Shown: positions 48,601 to 59,579 of the stretch, piece by piece
Layout: every line of letters starts with the position of its first letter
Numbering within the stretch: position 1 is the stretch's first letter
DNA from: Punica granatum
Lineage: Eukaryota > Streptophyta > Magnoliopsida > Myrtales > Lythraceae
Length of the DNA stretch: 64,000 bases
Direction: 5' to 3'
Assembly (NCBI RefSeq): GCF_007655135.1
Contig: NC_045128.1
Location: forward strand, 21,360,811-21,424,810
Translations under genes and position numbers: made by a program
The notes under the pieces: model-generated
What the model was told of the DNA's origin: nothing
What the model saw: the letters and a program-made list of their open reading frames with translations, nothing else
Databases searched by the model: none

Positions 48601-50669
48601 GAGCATTACCTAGCCCCGATGTACGAGGAAAAGAGTCGGGGAAGCGGCCTTGAGAGTCGCGAGACTCGGCTTGGAGCTACGGGTGGAATGACCCGAAAGA
48701 GGTGCAGCCGCGACAGTCTCGGGAAAATGGGTCGGCACGCTTGCTCCGGCTACGGTACGGTGTGAGATCGGGTTCGTTGGACTCCTAAGAGGCAGATCTA
48801 GATGACCGTGGGCGGACCCGAACGTGCCAAGCCCTGGACGAACCCGAAATAGTGAGAGAAAGCTCGGTGTAAAAGCAAGGAACCCGGTAAAAAGAAAAAC
48901 GATGAAACGGTGGTTGTGCACGGTGGATCGGCCCTCGGACCGTGACCACCTCTTCACGGGGGAGGGTGAGGGTTGTGAGGAGCCCTTTGAACGTGATGGC
49001 ACGACTCGGCAAAGTCGTGGAACGAAATGGCACGCGTGGAAGGCTCGGTGCACCCTGCTAGTAGCTCTCGGGACCCGGTTGCTCTTGTGGCTAGAACCTG
49101 ATGTTGGGGACCTCAAATGGGAAATCTAAGCCCGGAAACGGACTTAGGGGGTGGAAAATATGTAGGCTAGGGAGTTTGGTGATTTTTGTCTTAAGTCGAG
49201 TCGGGTGGTCACTGGAATACCGGGTGGTTTTCCGGTGATTCCGGGCGGTTTTGACCTTGGCACGGGCTGGACGAGCTGAAGGAGAGGGCTGGAGTTTGAG
49301 AGAATTCTTGAGAGAAGTTGGCTTGAGAGAGAGTGGAATTGAAGAAGTGATTAGAGTTAATGATGGATGGGAACTTATAGGCTAGCTTAATGGAACAATT
49401 AGGGGAGGTTAAGTGCAGTTTGAGGGGGAATTAGGGCTGCCGAATTGGCTTAGAGGGCTGCCGAAATTTTTAAAGGGGATTAGTTAGGGGAAAATGTCAC
49501 TTAGAGTGTAGAGGAAGCAAGAGGATGGGTGATGGGTGTGATGGATGGGTGATGGATGTGTAAGAGATTTGAATTGTGTGGTGGAGGGAAGAGGAGAGGG
49601 ATTGAGCCGTGGCTTGGGCGGTCAAATCGAAGCCGTGGGTTTGAGCCGTGGCTTGGGGTTGAGCCGTGGCTTGACGGCTCGGCTTGGCTGAGCTGTAGGT
49701 CCCATTCGATTGAGAGAAAAGCCGAAAAGTGCTTGAGACTTGATTGAACATGCATCCGATCTCTGATGTTCGATTAATTTGTGGATTTGGAATGCTTGAA
49801 CGAAGAGGATTTGAATGAGCCTAATATCGCCATACGTCGTGGGAACGAGTGTTCGGGCGACTCGGCGCCTCGAGAGCCGGCTTTGTCCTGTTCGAACGTT
49901 CGGAGTGGAGTTGAATGCCCCCGGTCCCCGATTGCTCTTTGTGCATATATATATTCGCCTCGGTGACCCTATTGCCTCGCGGGAGGTCGTTGGCTCGTCG
50001 ACCCTGGCCGAAGGCCGTTGGCCCGGGATGACCTAGGGACTTGTGATCGGGGTCTTCTCAGTGCTCTCTGAACGTCTTGAGGTGCTCGGGGATCGTTGTG
50101 GTCTCTGTTTTCCGTGGGCATGCCCCGAAGGCTCGCCGGGAGGCGTTTATGGCCACTGAAACGTCCCTCGGGAGACCAAGTCGGATTCCAGAAGGTCATC
50201 TGAAGCTCGTTCCCCGACCCTGGTGGTCCCTGGGTACCTGTAGGCCCGTTTCCGGGTGCCGTTTACTTATCAGTGGGTCGGGCCTCTCGGAACCCCGTCA
50301 GAAAAGGCATCTGTGAGGGATTAATGTGTCCTGGCTTAAGCAGGATGTCTCCGGAGCGCGCTCGGATATGTCGTTGGTCACTTTGGCACTGAGAGGGATT
50401 TTCAGAGTCCCTTATTGGGCACCTTTTAGCGCTTCGGTGACTCGATGATGAATAGTGCCACAGTGCCAGCTCCGTCATTTTCGGGATTCCTTGTTTGTCT
50501 GTCCTTCTGATGGCTCTTCTCCGCCTTTCTCGGTGGACCAGGTTTTTCTTCCGCAATCCATGACTCTATGCCCGCCTACTTGCCTCCGGTTTCCCGATGG
50601 TGAATAGTGTCCTGAGCTTTGGTCGGAAGTCCTCCGTTGGAGCTGGTGGACCAAAATGGGGTGCTGACA
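45675..50669 (-). mobile_element. 3' LTR of R8 (B-type, 4995 bp)
   Basis: Starts TGTGCGCACC and ends GGTGCTGACA against the polypurine tract. The best complete minus-sense reference LTR in the window. Hairpins are at 46653-46667 and 46682-46696, donor-like box at 48606-48614 and a TATA-like box at 49374-49379 (minus). Confidence 0.88.
46653..46696 (-). other. Tandem covarying hairpins in the R8 LTR
   Basis: GAGG/CCTC stem at 46653-46667. The second hairpin at 46682-46696 reads in element sense GGGG-TCCAACG-CCTC, so its changed pair is a G-U wobble in element RNA but an A-C mismatch on the other strand. Confidence 0.65.
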
Positions 50670-50683
50670 GCTTGCCCCTCTTT
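50670..50683 (-). promoter_or_regulatory. Polypurine tract of R8
   Basis: Minus strand reads AAAGAGGGGCAAGC against the 3' LTR, identical to those of R1 and R6. Confidence 0.8.
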
Positions 50684-50836
50684 GGTTGCGTGCTCGATGA
50701 GAGGAGGTAACCAAAGATCATGAGAAGCACCCTTTTTGGTCCCGGCGACCGCTTCTGTCGTCCTTCTCCGTGGTAGCTCTCCTGTCATAAGATAGTAGCG
50801 TGATTGGGATTTGGAGGATGTGAAGTGGTGGGTGAA

Positions 50837-50991
50837 GGGCCGAAGCCCGCGGAAAGCAGTAAAGTGCGAAGCCCGTGGAAAGCAGTAAAGTGCGGGACCG
50901 AAGCCCGTGGAAAGCAGAAAAGTGCGGGGTCGAAGCTCGTGGAAAGCAGTAAAGTGCGAGGCCGAAGCCCGTGGAAAGCAGTAAAGTGCGA
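50837..50991 (-). repeat. Tandem hairpin array in the 3' UTR of R8
   Basis: About five units of AGCAGTAAAGTGC plus GCCGAAGCCCGTGGAA. In element sense units contain GGGC-TTCG-GCCC (clearest at 50837-50848), a stem closed by a UUCG loop. Monomer shared with R6 26453-26588. Confidence 0.85.
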
Positions 50992-52029
50992 GGTGTGTAA
51001 GGGGAAGCAGAGGCGGGGATCCGCGCTAGGTGGTATGTCGAAGGTGCCGGCAGAGGCAAATTGTCCCGTTCCGAGTCGAGCTTGTTATTTGTTGTTTCCT
51101 CGAGCTAAAGTCAAGAGGATTCTCTATAATGCCCTCCATTCGGCTTGAAGCTGCGATCTGTCGCATGAGCTAATCGCGTGTTCGTCAAGAAGGAGATGCC
51201 CCTTGGGATTCCCAATTGCACCTGTGCACGGAGAAAGGGAAACCTACAAAGGATATCAGTCGCGCTTAATCGACGAGACGGGGGTGTATATAAGAAGAAT
51301 CTATGTAAAGATGTGTCGGGGATTTGGTATTGGTGACCGCTACAGGGTGGTCGTGTCCCTATCGGAGAATGGCTTTTCTGGAACGGGTAGCCCGTAGAAT
51401 ATGTGCATAAAGGTAAAAGGGGGGATCTTATGGGATCCTCCAAGTCAAGGATACATTGATTCGACCCCATTTCGAAGCGGGTCTCGAGCCTGGAGAGTCG
51501 AAGAGAGTTTGCTTGCAACGGAGAATGCCAAACCACTACTCGGTGTTGCTTCACGAGGGAAGTGTCGCTTTTCTTTCGTGGTCGAGTCGACATTGTCCCC
51601 TAACTTTTGCCTAGGCCGCGAGATGCGTGATAGCCTAGCGGGGTATTTTATTTGAATTTGCTCACACGAATGCTCACCTTTTGCTACGATCCCCCATGTT
51701 TGGGTGGGATCGCACCCCTCGGGTCCTCTAACTTTTGCCTAGGCCGCCTCGAAGAGGTTTTCGACCTAGCGAGGAAGTGACTTACGCTCTCCTTTTGCCG
51801 CGACTCCCCTTTACGGGATTTTAAGTCGTGCCACTCGTTCCCTAGCTTTTGCCTAGGCCGCCTCGAAAAGGATTTCGACCTAGCAGGAAAATTTATTTTT
51901 TTCTCTCAAGAAAGCTCAGTATTGGACAAAATGGCGGGAATTGATGCTCGTTCATGAGAACAGAAAGGTCTTACAATGAAGTAGGCACAGAGCCCGGCGA
52001 ATAATAAAAACGAAAACACATACAAGTGC
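50992..52029 (-). mobile_element. R8 3' UTR with hairpin cluster
   Basis: 50992-51600 has no recognisable feature. 51600-51885 holds at least four hairpins: CGATCCC/GGGATCG (51687-51693 with 51706-51712), CTAGGCCG/CGACCTAG (51739-51746 with 51762-51769 and again 51853-51860 with 51876-51883, a U-G pair in element RNA), and CGCGACT/AGTCGTG (51799-51805 with 51824-51830). A CTTTTGCC-like box precedes each. The cluster starts about 145 bp after the pol stop. Confidence 0.7.
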
Positions 52030-55000
52030 TCATGGATAATACTTCTTGATGGCGTCAGCGTTGACGGGAATAGCATTTTCGGTGCCGTCCATATCGCTCA
52101 AAATGACCGCTCCTCTGGAGAAAATTTCTTTGACGACGAAGGGACCGTCGTATTTGTACGAGAACTTCCCTCGAGAGTCCGGCGTGACGTGTAGGACTTT
52201 CCTCAAAACGAGGTCACCGGGGCTGAAATCGCGGTGGCGGACTCTTGCGTTGAAGGCTCGAGCCATTCTTTGCTGGTAGCACTGTCCATGGCATAGTGCT
52301 TTCAGCCTCTTTTCATCAATGAAGTTTAACTGTTCGTACCGCTGTTTCGCCCATTCCACTTCTTCAAGTTCAGTCTCGGCAAGAATCCTCATGGAAGGGA
52401 TCTCCACTTCGATTGGGAGGACGGCCTCCATGCCATAAACTAGGGAGTACGGGGTTGCCCCGGTTGAAGTCCGTATGGATGTCCGGTACGCCAAGAGTGC
52501 ATAGGGGAGCATCTCGTGCCAATCCTTGTAGTTCACCGTCATTTTTTCGATGATCTTCTTGATGATCTTATTCACCGCTTCCACCGCACCATTCATTTGG
52601 GGACGGTATGGGGTGGAGTTGCGGTGTCGGATTTTGAATTGTGCACAGAGCTCATCGATGACCTTGTTGTTCAGGTTCTTGGCGTTGTCCGTGAGGATTG
52701 TCGCAGGGACCCCGTACCGGGCGATAACGTCGCGTCTGAGAAAATGGGCCACGGCTTTTGCGGTGACTGACGCAAAAGTGATGGCCTCGATCCATTTGGT
52801 GAAGTAATCGATTGCTACCAAAATGAACATATGCCCACGGTGCCATCATGGGGCGCAGTTCGTTGGGCGGCGCTTTGATCTGATCGGCGTAAACTTGATA
52901 TCGGTGGCAATGTCTGACATGCTTCACACAATCAGTCTCCATGGTGGACCAATAATAACCTAGGCGCATAATCTTCTTAGCGAGCATGAGGCCGTTCATA
53001 TGGGGTCCACAGTTTCCCCCGTGCACTTCCTCCATGAGACGTCGTGATTCGTGTTCATCGATGCACCGGAGGAGTGTGGAGTCAAAGGAACGGCGGTAGA
53101 GTATCTCGCCGCTCAAAAAATAGTGTATCCCGAGGCGTTTGAGTGTCTTCCGATCACGGCGATTGGCGAATGGGGGGTATTGGCCGGTTCGTAAAAGGTT
53201 CTTAATGTCTTCGGACCACGGCTTTGCCTTGGACGCTTCGATTGAATTGCAGTGTGCTGGTCCTTCGGCTATCTCAATCTCGAGGGGCTCGATGAGGTTT
53301 TCTTTCGTGATGCTCACCATGGAGGCGAGCGTCGCAAGTGCATCTGCGAATTGATTTGTCATGCGTGGGGTATAGGTGAACGAGATGTCTTCGAAGTTCT
53401 CGGTTAACCTCTCGAGGTACTCGTGGTATGGCACTAACTTCGCATCTTTTGTCTTCCACTGCCCCAATGTTTGGAAGATAGTGAGCATAGAGTCGCCGAA
53501 CACTTCTAGCTCTTTTACCTTGAAATCAATTGCCGCTTGTAGGTCGAGAATACATGCCTTGTATTCGGCCACATTATTGGTGCACGGGAAGTCGATCTTT
53601 GCTGCTACCGGGTAATAGCGTCCGTCCGGGGATATCAGCACTGCACCGATGCCTGATCCCGTGGAATTGACGGCACCGTCGAAATACATCTTCCAACCCG
53701 GTTTCTCTCCCTCGTCATCTACTTGGAGAATCCCCTCATCCGGGAAGTTGGGATTAATCGGTGTGCTGTCTTCAATTGGGAATTCTGCCAAATGATCCGC
53801 GATCGCCTGCCCCTTGACCGAGGTGCGGGATACGTACTCGATGTCATATTCTGTCAACTGACAACGCCATTTGGCGAGGTTCCACATGGAGGAAGGGCTG
53901 TCGAGTAAATACTTCAGGGGATCTGCCTTTGACAGCAAGCGGATCGTATGATAAAGCGTGTATTGTCGGAGCGTCTGCATGACCCACACCAATGCACAAC
54001 ACATCTTCTCGATTTCCGGATAATTGGACTCTCCATCGGTGAACTTTTTGCTCAGATAATAGATCGCGCGCTCCGTGCGTGTGGACTCCTCCTCCTGCCC
54101 CAACATGCATCTTAATGATTGCCGGCGTACAGTTAGGTAAAGTATGAGGGGACGGCCTGGTGTAGGCGGGACCAATACCGGCGGTTGGACCAGATACGCC
54201 TTGATGGTGTCAGAGGCCTTCTGACATTCTTCGTCCCATTCGATCGTCGCGTTCTTGCGGAGCAAGCGAAAGAGTGGTTGGCATTTGTCTGTCAGGTTTG
54301 CAATGAATCGTGCGATGTAATTCAATCGCCCTAGGAAGCCTCGTACTTCGCGGACCGATGACGGCGGAGGAAGCTCTTTGATCGCCTTGACTTTATCGGG
54401 ATCTACCTCGATGTCACGCTCGCTGACCACGAATCCTAGTAGTTTTCCCGATCGAGCGCCGAACGTGCATTTTGCCGGATTAAGCCGAAGTTTGTACTCT
54501 TTTAAACGGTCGAAGAGGCGCTTCAAATTAACGAGGTGATCTTCTCCTTCTTTGGACTGGGCAATCATGTCGTCGACATAGATCTCGACCTCTTTGTGCA
54601 TCATATCGTGGAACAATGTAACCATAGCCCTCTGATAAGTTGCCCCGGCATTCTTGAGGCCGAAAGGCATGACGCGATAACAAAAGGTTCCCCACATTGT
54701 AGTGAATGTTGTCTTGATCTTGTCTTCCTCGGCCATCCGAATTTGGTTGTATCCGGAGAAGCTATCCATGAAAGAAAACTGGGCATGACGCACCGTGTTA
54801 TCAACTAGTACAAGGGAAAATTGTCTTTGGGGCTAGCCTTATTGAGGTCTCGGTAGTCGACGCAGACTCGAACCCTTCCATCTTTCTTTTCCACCGGCAC
54901 AATGTTTGCCACCCATTCGGAATAATTACAGACTTCGAGAAAGCCTGCGTTGATCTGCTTGACAACCTCCTCCTAGATGCGGAGAAGGAGGCTTGCCCGT

Positions 55001-55399
55001 TGCCGTCGCAATTGTTGCCGTTTGGGCGGGAATTTCTCAGTGTCTAGCGGGAGGAAGTGCTTTACTATTGACGGGTCCAGACCCGGCATGTCGGCGTAGG
55101 ACCAGGCGAAAACCTCTTGATACCTGGTCAGGAAATCGATCATTCGGGCCCGTTGTGTTGGGTCGAGGCTCGTGCCAATCTTTAGGGTGCGGGGCTCCTC
55201 TTCCGTGCCCACATTAATCTTTTCCGTCGGCTCAAGCGAGGTGAGCTGGCGATCCTCGAGGCGGCGCAAACTCTCTTCCATCTCGGGCACTAGACTGTCT
55301 TCGTCGAGCCCTTCCCCGAAGTATATGGGTCCAGGCTCTCCGAGACATTCTTCGGGTGGGTTCGAATCATCGTGTCGAAAATTTGGATTCGAGTGGAGC
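52030..55399 (-). pseudogene. pol: R8 pol: RT, RNase H, archaeal-type RNase H and integrase, broken
   Basis: Second exon of the predicted gag-pro-pol. RT carries YVDD (codons near 54569-54577). The first RNase H is degenerate (YLTV where an Asp-bearing motif is expected). A second, archaeal-type RNase H follows with YFDGA, AEYKA and FGDS motifs (about 53690-53330), a hallmark of Tat/Ogre. Integrase has an HHCC-like segment and a core with TDN and VEAVNK. Breaks: amber codon at 54973-54975; an apparent 13-bp deletion near 54828 shifting frame at the start of RT; and an apparent deletion of about 59 bp near 52835 that removes the segment with the first catalytic Asp of DDE and shifts frame again. 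The last zinc-binding Cys of integrase is Tyr (codon TAT near 52909). The stop is at 52030. Deletion sizes are inferred from the frames and from typical Ogre proteins. Confidence 0.85.
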
Positions 55400-55605
55400 C
55401 TGGAGAATTGAAAGAATCGTCTTAGAACTGTTTGAACAAGGGAGTAGAGAAGAGAGAACGGAATATACACGGATTCAAAAAAAATGCATATAGGGAATTC
55501 ATTGATAGTGTGGATCGTGAAGCCATAACAGAGTTCCCTCTTCCGTTGTGTGGCCTATGGCTACGCCGACACGCGGGAAACATCTTGTACATAGATAAAT
55601 CTTAC
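55400..55605 (-). other. Predicted 206-nt intron between gag-pro and pol of R8
   Basis: Minus-strand donor GTAAGA (55605-55600) overlaps the gag-pro stop TAA (55604-55602). The acceptor is a pyrimidine-rich tract ending TTCTCCAG (G at 55400), with TTCTAAG as a possible branch site upstream. Joining 55606 to 55399 keeps the gag-pro frame open into pol, checked by codon phase. A spliced intron between protease and RT is an established feature of Ogre elements; this exact intron is a prediction. Confidence 0.7.
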
Positions 55606-58600
55606 ACATCGGCGATCACAGCCGAAAAGCGCAGGACTGAGGTCCAGTTGTTAAGCTCCTCGTTTTCCTGCGCCAGGCGGATGTGAACCCCTGAAGGAAT
55701 ATCCTCGGTGACGGCATACACGGTTGGCAAAGCGTCAGGCGTGTCATCGAAGTCCGAGGAAGGGCCGTCAGAGGTGCTCCCGATGATGAGTGGAGGCCCG
55801 GGGAAGAAGTGGGATAACGGGGGGACTGGAGTGCCCCTGTTGAGTCTACCATAGCGCGTAGCGAGGCGATGGAGATGGTTGCCCCGGCGGGCCTCAATAA
55901 TTTCATGGCAGGAGGGGCGAAAGCCGAGTCCCCTCCTATGCTTATATTCTTCAACTTCAATGGGGCGGCTGATTCCTTGCCCGCGCGCCCCAAGGCCGGT
56001 GCCGGGGATGTAATTGTGGCGCAAAAGGACCTTCCCTATCATGCGGTCGGCGCGGGACGGTCCGACCTCCCTGTAACCCCGAATGACGGAGATGGTCTCG
56101 AAGGAGTGGAAGGGCAGGTTTTCGTCGTTTCCGACGTTGATGTAGGGAACTGCCGTCTCTTTGTAGATGGCGTAATCTTCCTCCCCTTTAACTGTGATGA
56201 TCCTCTCTTCGACGATGAATTTCACCTTCTGATGTAGTAAGGATGGGATGGCGCCGGCTGAGTGGATCCAAGGCCTTCCGAGTAGTAGGCTGAAGGCGTT
56301 TGGGATATCCAACACTTGGAATGTGACGCTGAAGGAGCATGGGCCGATATCTATGAGGAGATCGATTTCTCCGTTCACCTCCCTCCGCGAGCCATCAAAA
56401 GCTCGGACCGCTGTTTTGCTAGGACGGACGCGGTTGAAATCCACGTTCATCTGCTTTAAAGTGGTCACCGGGCATACGTTGAGCGCGGAGCCGTTGTCAA
56501 TCATGACTCGGCCAACGATATGGTTGTTGCACTTGCAGACAATGTGCAGTGCCCGGGAGTGTGCGCATCCTTCAGAGGGGAGCTCATCGTCTGAAAACAA
56601 GATAGTATTAGAGAAGATGGAATTGATGGTTTCCTCTATCCGGTTCGGGGGTGTCCCTTTGGGGACTTGTGTAGCCGTCAGGACCCGCAGGAGGGCCTCC
56701 CTAAGGGGTTCCGAATTGAGAAGGAGGGCGAGCAATGAGATGTGGGCCAGAGATTTGGCCATCTGCTCCACCACCTTGTATTCGCTCGCCTTGATGATCT
56801 TCATGAAGGCTTCGGCCTCCTCTTCAGTCACTTTCTTGGGCGGAGTAGACGGGGCCTTGGGCATTGCCTCTACTTTGGTTGCGGGTGTCTTCCCTTTGTC
56901 GGTGGTCGCCGGGTTCTTGTATAGCCATCCAAAGCGGGTTATGCCCATGACGCCGAATTGTTGCTCAAGGTTCTTGACACCTCCCTCGTAGGTCCAGGGG
57001 ACCTTGTCGTCCGAGTATGGTTCTCGGGGCGGGAATATCTATGACGGGCGGGGCAGGAGGTGCGTCAATCCCGGTGAACCCGACTGCGCTTCTGCGGGTA
57101 CATACTCAATCACGAAGGGGGAGGGACAACATTGCTCGCCTTCGCCCTCCCCTGATGTGCATACGGTGACCATGTTGATGGAGGGCCCCTGAGCAGGTCC
57201 ATGGTCGGGGAGGGGATTAGCCTGTACATTCGGAGACCTTACAACATTGAATACGAGCTCCTTCGCATCAATCATCTCCTGGATCCTCTCCCTTAACTTC
57301 CAGCAATTGTCTAGGGTGTGCCCTGGTGCCCCTCGATGGTACTCGCATTGCTTGCTCTGATCTTGGATGGTTGGATCGAAGCTCGGGCCGGGCACTGTTG
57401 TCCTGATCTTATCACGAATTTGCCGGTAAATGTGGGAAAGTGGGACCGGCAGGGCCGGGTATTGTCTGAGGGGTCGCGGTTGTGCTGCACCGCCCTATTG
57501 ACCTTGCGGGGGCGGGACTCGTTGTGTCGGCTGAGAAGCCCTAGGAGCTGGGGGTTGGTATTGAGGGGCTTGGGATGGAGTAGGGGCATAATGGTGGACG
57601 ACGGGCGACGGCACCGTAGGTGGGGGTGGAGGCGGTAGTGCGGAATAGTAGATTGGTTGGGTAGGGGGTTGAGGCCGATATTGAGGTGCATGCGAGGCGT
57701 AGGAGGGAGCTACGGGAGGTGTAGACGTGAAGTTCATTGAATACTGCTGGGGGGCCTGATGTGCCGCGTTGATGGCGTTCACTGAAACTTCCTTCCCTCT
57801 TCTCCCGCTGGAAGATGACGACGTCGCGGGGACCTTCTTCGATGACTCCTCTCCTTTACTGACGGGGCCTTCCATCCTGCTAAGCTTAATGCCCAAATCA
57901 AGCTTTTTCCCGGCCTCAATGAGATCGGAGAATGAGGAGGTGTGGGCGAACAAATGCGAGTAATATACTCCTCTCAGCGTGGAGTGGAATAGCTGGATCT
58001 GTTGTGCTTCGCTGATCGGAGGGATGTGCTTTGCCGCTTGGGCGCGCCATTTGGTGGCGTATTCCTCGAACCTTTGGCCCTGCGCCATCTCTTTGGTGCT
58101 CAACTCCAAGAGGGTGGGAGGCGCTTCCGCGCAATACCGGTATTGGTCGATGAACTTCTGGGAAATGTCCTCCCACGACGGGATGTCCTCGGCTTTCAGC
58201 GACATAAACCAATCGAGAGCCGATCCCGACAGGCTATCCTGGAAGGGGTGAATGACAAACTCCTCGTATTCCCAATACTGCAACATCTTCCCTCGGTAGT
58301 GGCGGAGGTAGTGGCGTGGATCCGTCGTGCCCTCATAAGTCCTGAATTCCAGGATCTTGAACTTCGGGGGCAGCCGCATACCCGGGAATAGGCTGCAGTC
58401 GCCATAGCGTGCGTCGGGACGAGCATCACCCGCTTGTAGGGCCCGTATCATTTCTTCCATTCGCCTCAATCTACGCTTCTATTCGGTGTCGGCCTCGGGG
58501 AAGGAGTGCGTCGGTGAGGCGAACTGGGCCGCATGAGTCGGCGTGCCCGGCTCGTGTAAGGTGGTGTTTATAGGGGGCGGTGCCTAGTAGGAGAGGCCGA

Positions 58601-59264
58601 TGTGAGGCTGTAGAGACGGATAGAGAGGGAGCTCCGCTTGAAGATGAGTCGGAGCAGGTGCACTGGGCGCTGGGAAAACCATCGGCGGAGGTATTGTGTA
58701 GGTCATGGCTGAGGCCGGTATGGAGACAGGCGGAGGCGCGGACAGGACGTGCTCCGAGGATAGGAAGGTCACCGGTGGAAGAGGGACGGCCGTGGGGGCC
58801 GGTGGTGGCGGATATGGACTGGTGAAAGGGTGAGCCATAGACGTATGCAGTGTTGGTGGCGCGGGCGCCTCCATGTTCTCCGGGGCCTAAGTCGGCGGAA
58901 TCCAAGGAGTCGGCTCGGTTGTTGGTCCTTGTCTCGGCGGAGGCGTGGAGCTCGAAGAGGCTCGGTTAGGCCCTCTAAGTAGGGTGAGCAGCTCTGCCAT
59001 GTTGGTGGCCACTTGGTTGACCGTGCCCTCAAGTGCTGCAATGCGGGCTTGGTCGTCGGAGGTGGACGACGTCAGTGGGGCTTGTGGAAGGGGCGCCCCG
59101 GAAGACGTTGAGGGCGGGAGATGTATCGGAAGGGCGCTCGAATACGCCGGGAGTACGCCTGCAGGAGTGGAAGGTGGTGGAGCGTGCATCGGGGGTGGTT
59201 GAGAATGAGTCGGAACTGGTGGGTTAACTTCCTCGGAGATAGCGGCTTGATCCCCTTCCACCAT
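55602..59264 (-). pseudogene. gag-pro: R8 gag-pro with G-patch-like segment, amber-interrupted
   Basis: One frame of 1221 codons from ATG 59264 to TAA 55602. N-terminal quarter is Pro/Ser-rich. Gag core about residues 300-470, a Pro-rich linker, then a Cys/His motif (CEYHRGAPGHTLDNC near residue 640). The aspartic protease has IDNGSALN with Asp near 923 and LLGRPWIH. A glycine-rich G-patch-like segment follows (about 1065-1115). In-frame amber codons lie at 58887-58889, 58584-58586, 58479-58481 and 57495-57497. A one-base loss near 57084 and a one-base gain near 57029 shift and then restore the frame; within that stretch TAG 57039 is met. All pieces sit in one phase, so this is one decayed gene. 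Without splicing it would make Gag-protease. Confidence 0.85.
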
Positions 59265-59579
59265 CCTGAGACTTTAACGAGTCGGGTAATGGTGCGACGC
59301 CAGTTGCGATCACCTAGATTATAAGAATGTGTAAGGACCATGCGATATTCTGAAGGACAAGTGCGGGGTAAATAAGATAATGAGATGTATGGGATGCATG
59401 AGTTTTCGAAAAGCTAATGTCATTGCATTAATCAAATTCGAGTTCCATAATTTTACAAAATACAACGCACGGAAGAAAAAAAAGGAACGTAACGTAAAGC
59501 CGACATTCCTTTGCGCTCAGTGGCCGCTTGAAAGCGGCGTAAGTCCGAGCGAGGGCAAAAATGGGCGCATCCGCTAATC
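59265..59579 (-). mobile_element. R8 spacer between ORF1 and gag
   Basis: Non-coding. Contains a conserved box (about 59400-59450, GAGTTTTCGAAAAGCTAATG) that recurs in R6 near 27675 and in R4 near 16800 (inverted). Confidence 0.6.

Noticed and set aside
52030..59264. Possible endogenous pararetrovirus
   Set aside because: LTRs, primer site, polypurine tract, integrase and gene order fit an Ogre/Tat retrotransposon; there is no movement protein or coat-protein arrangement of a caulimovirus.
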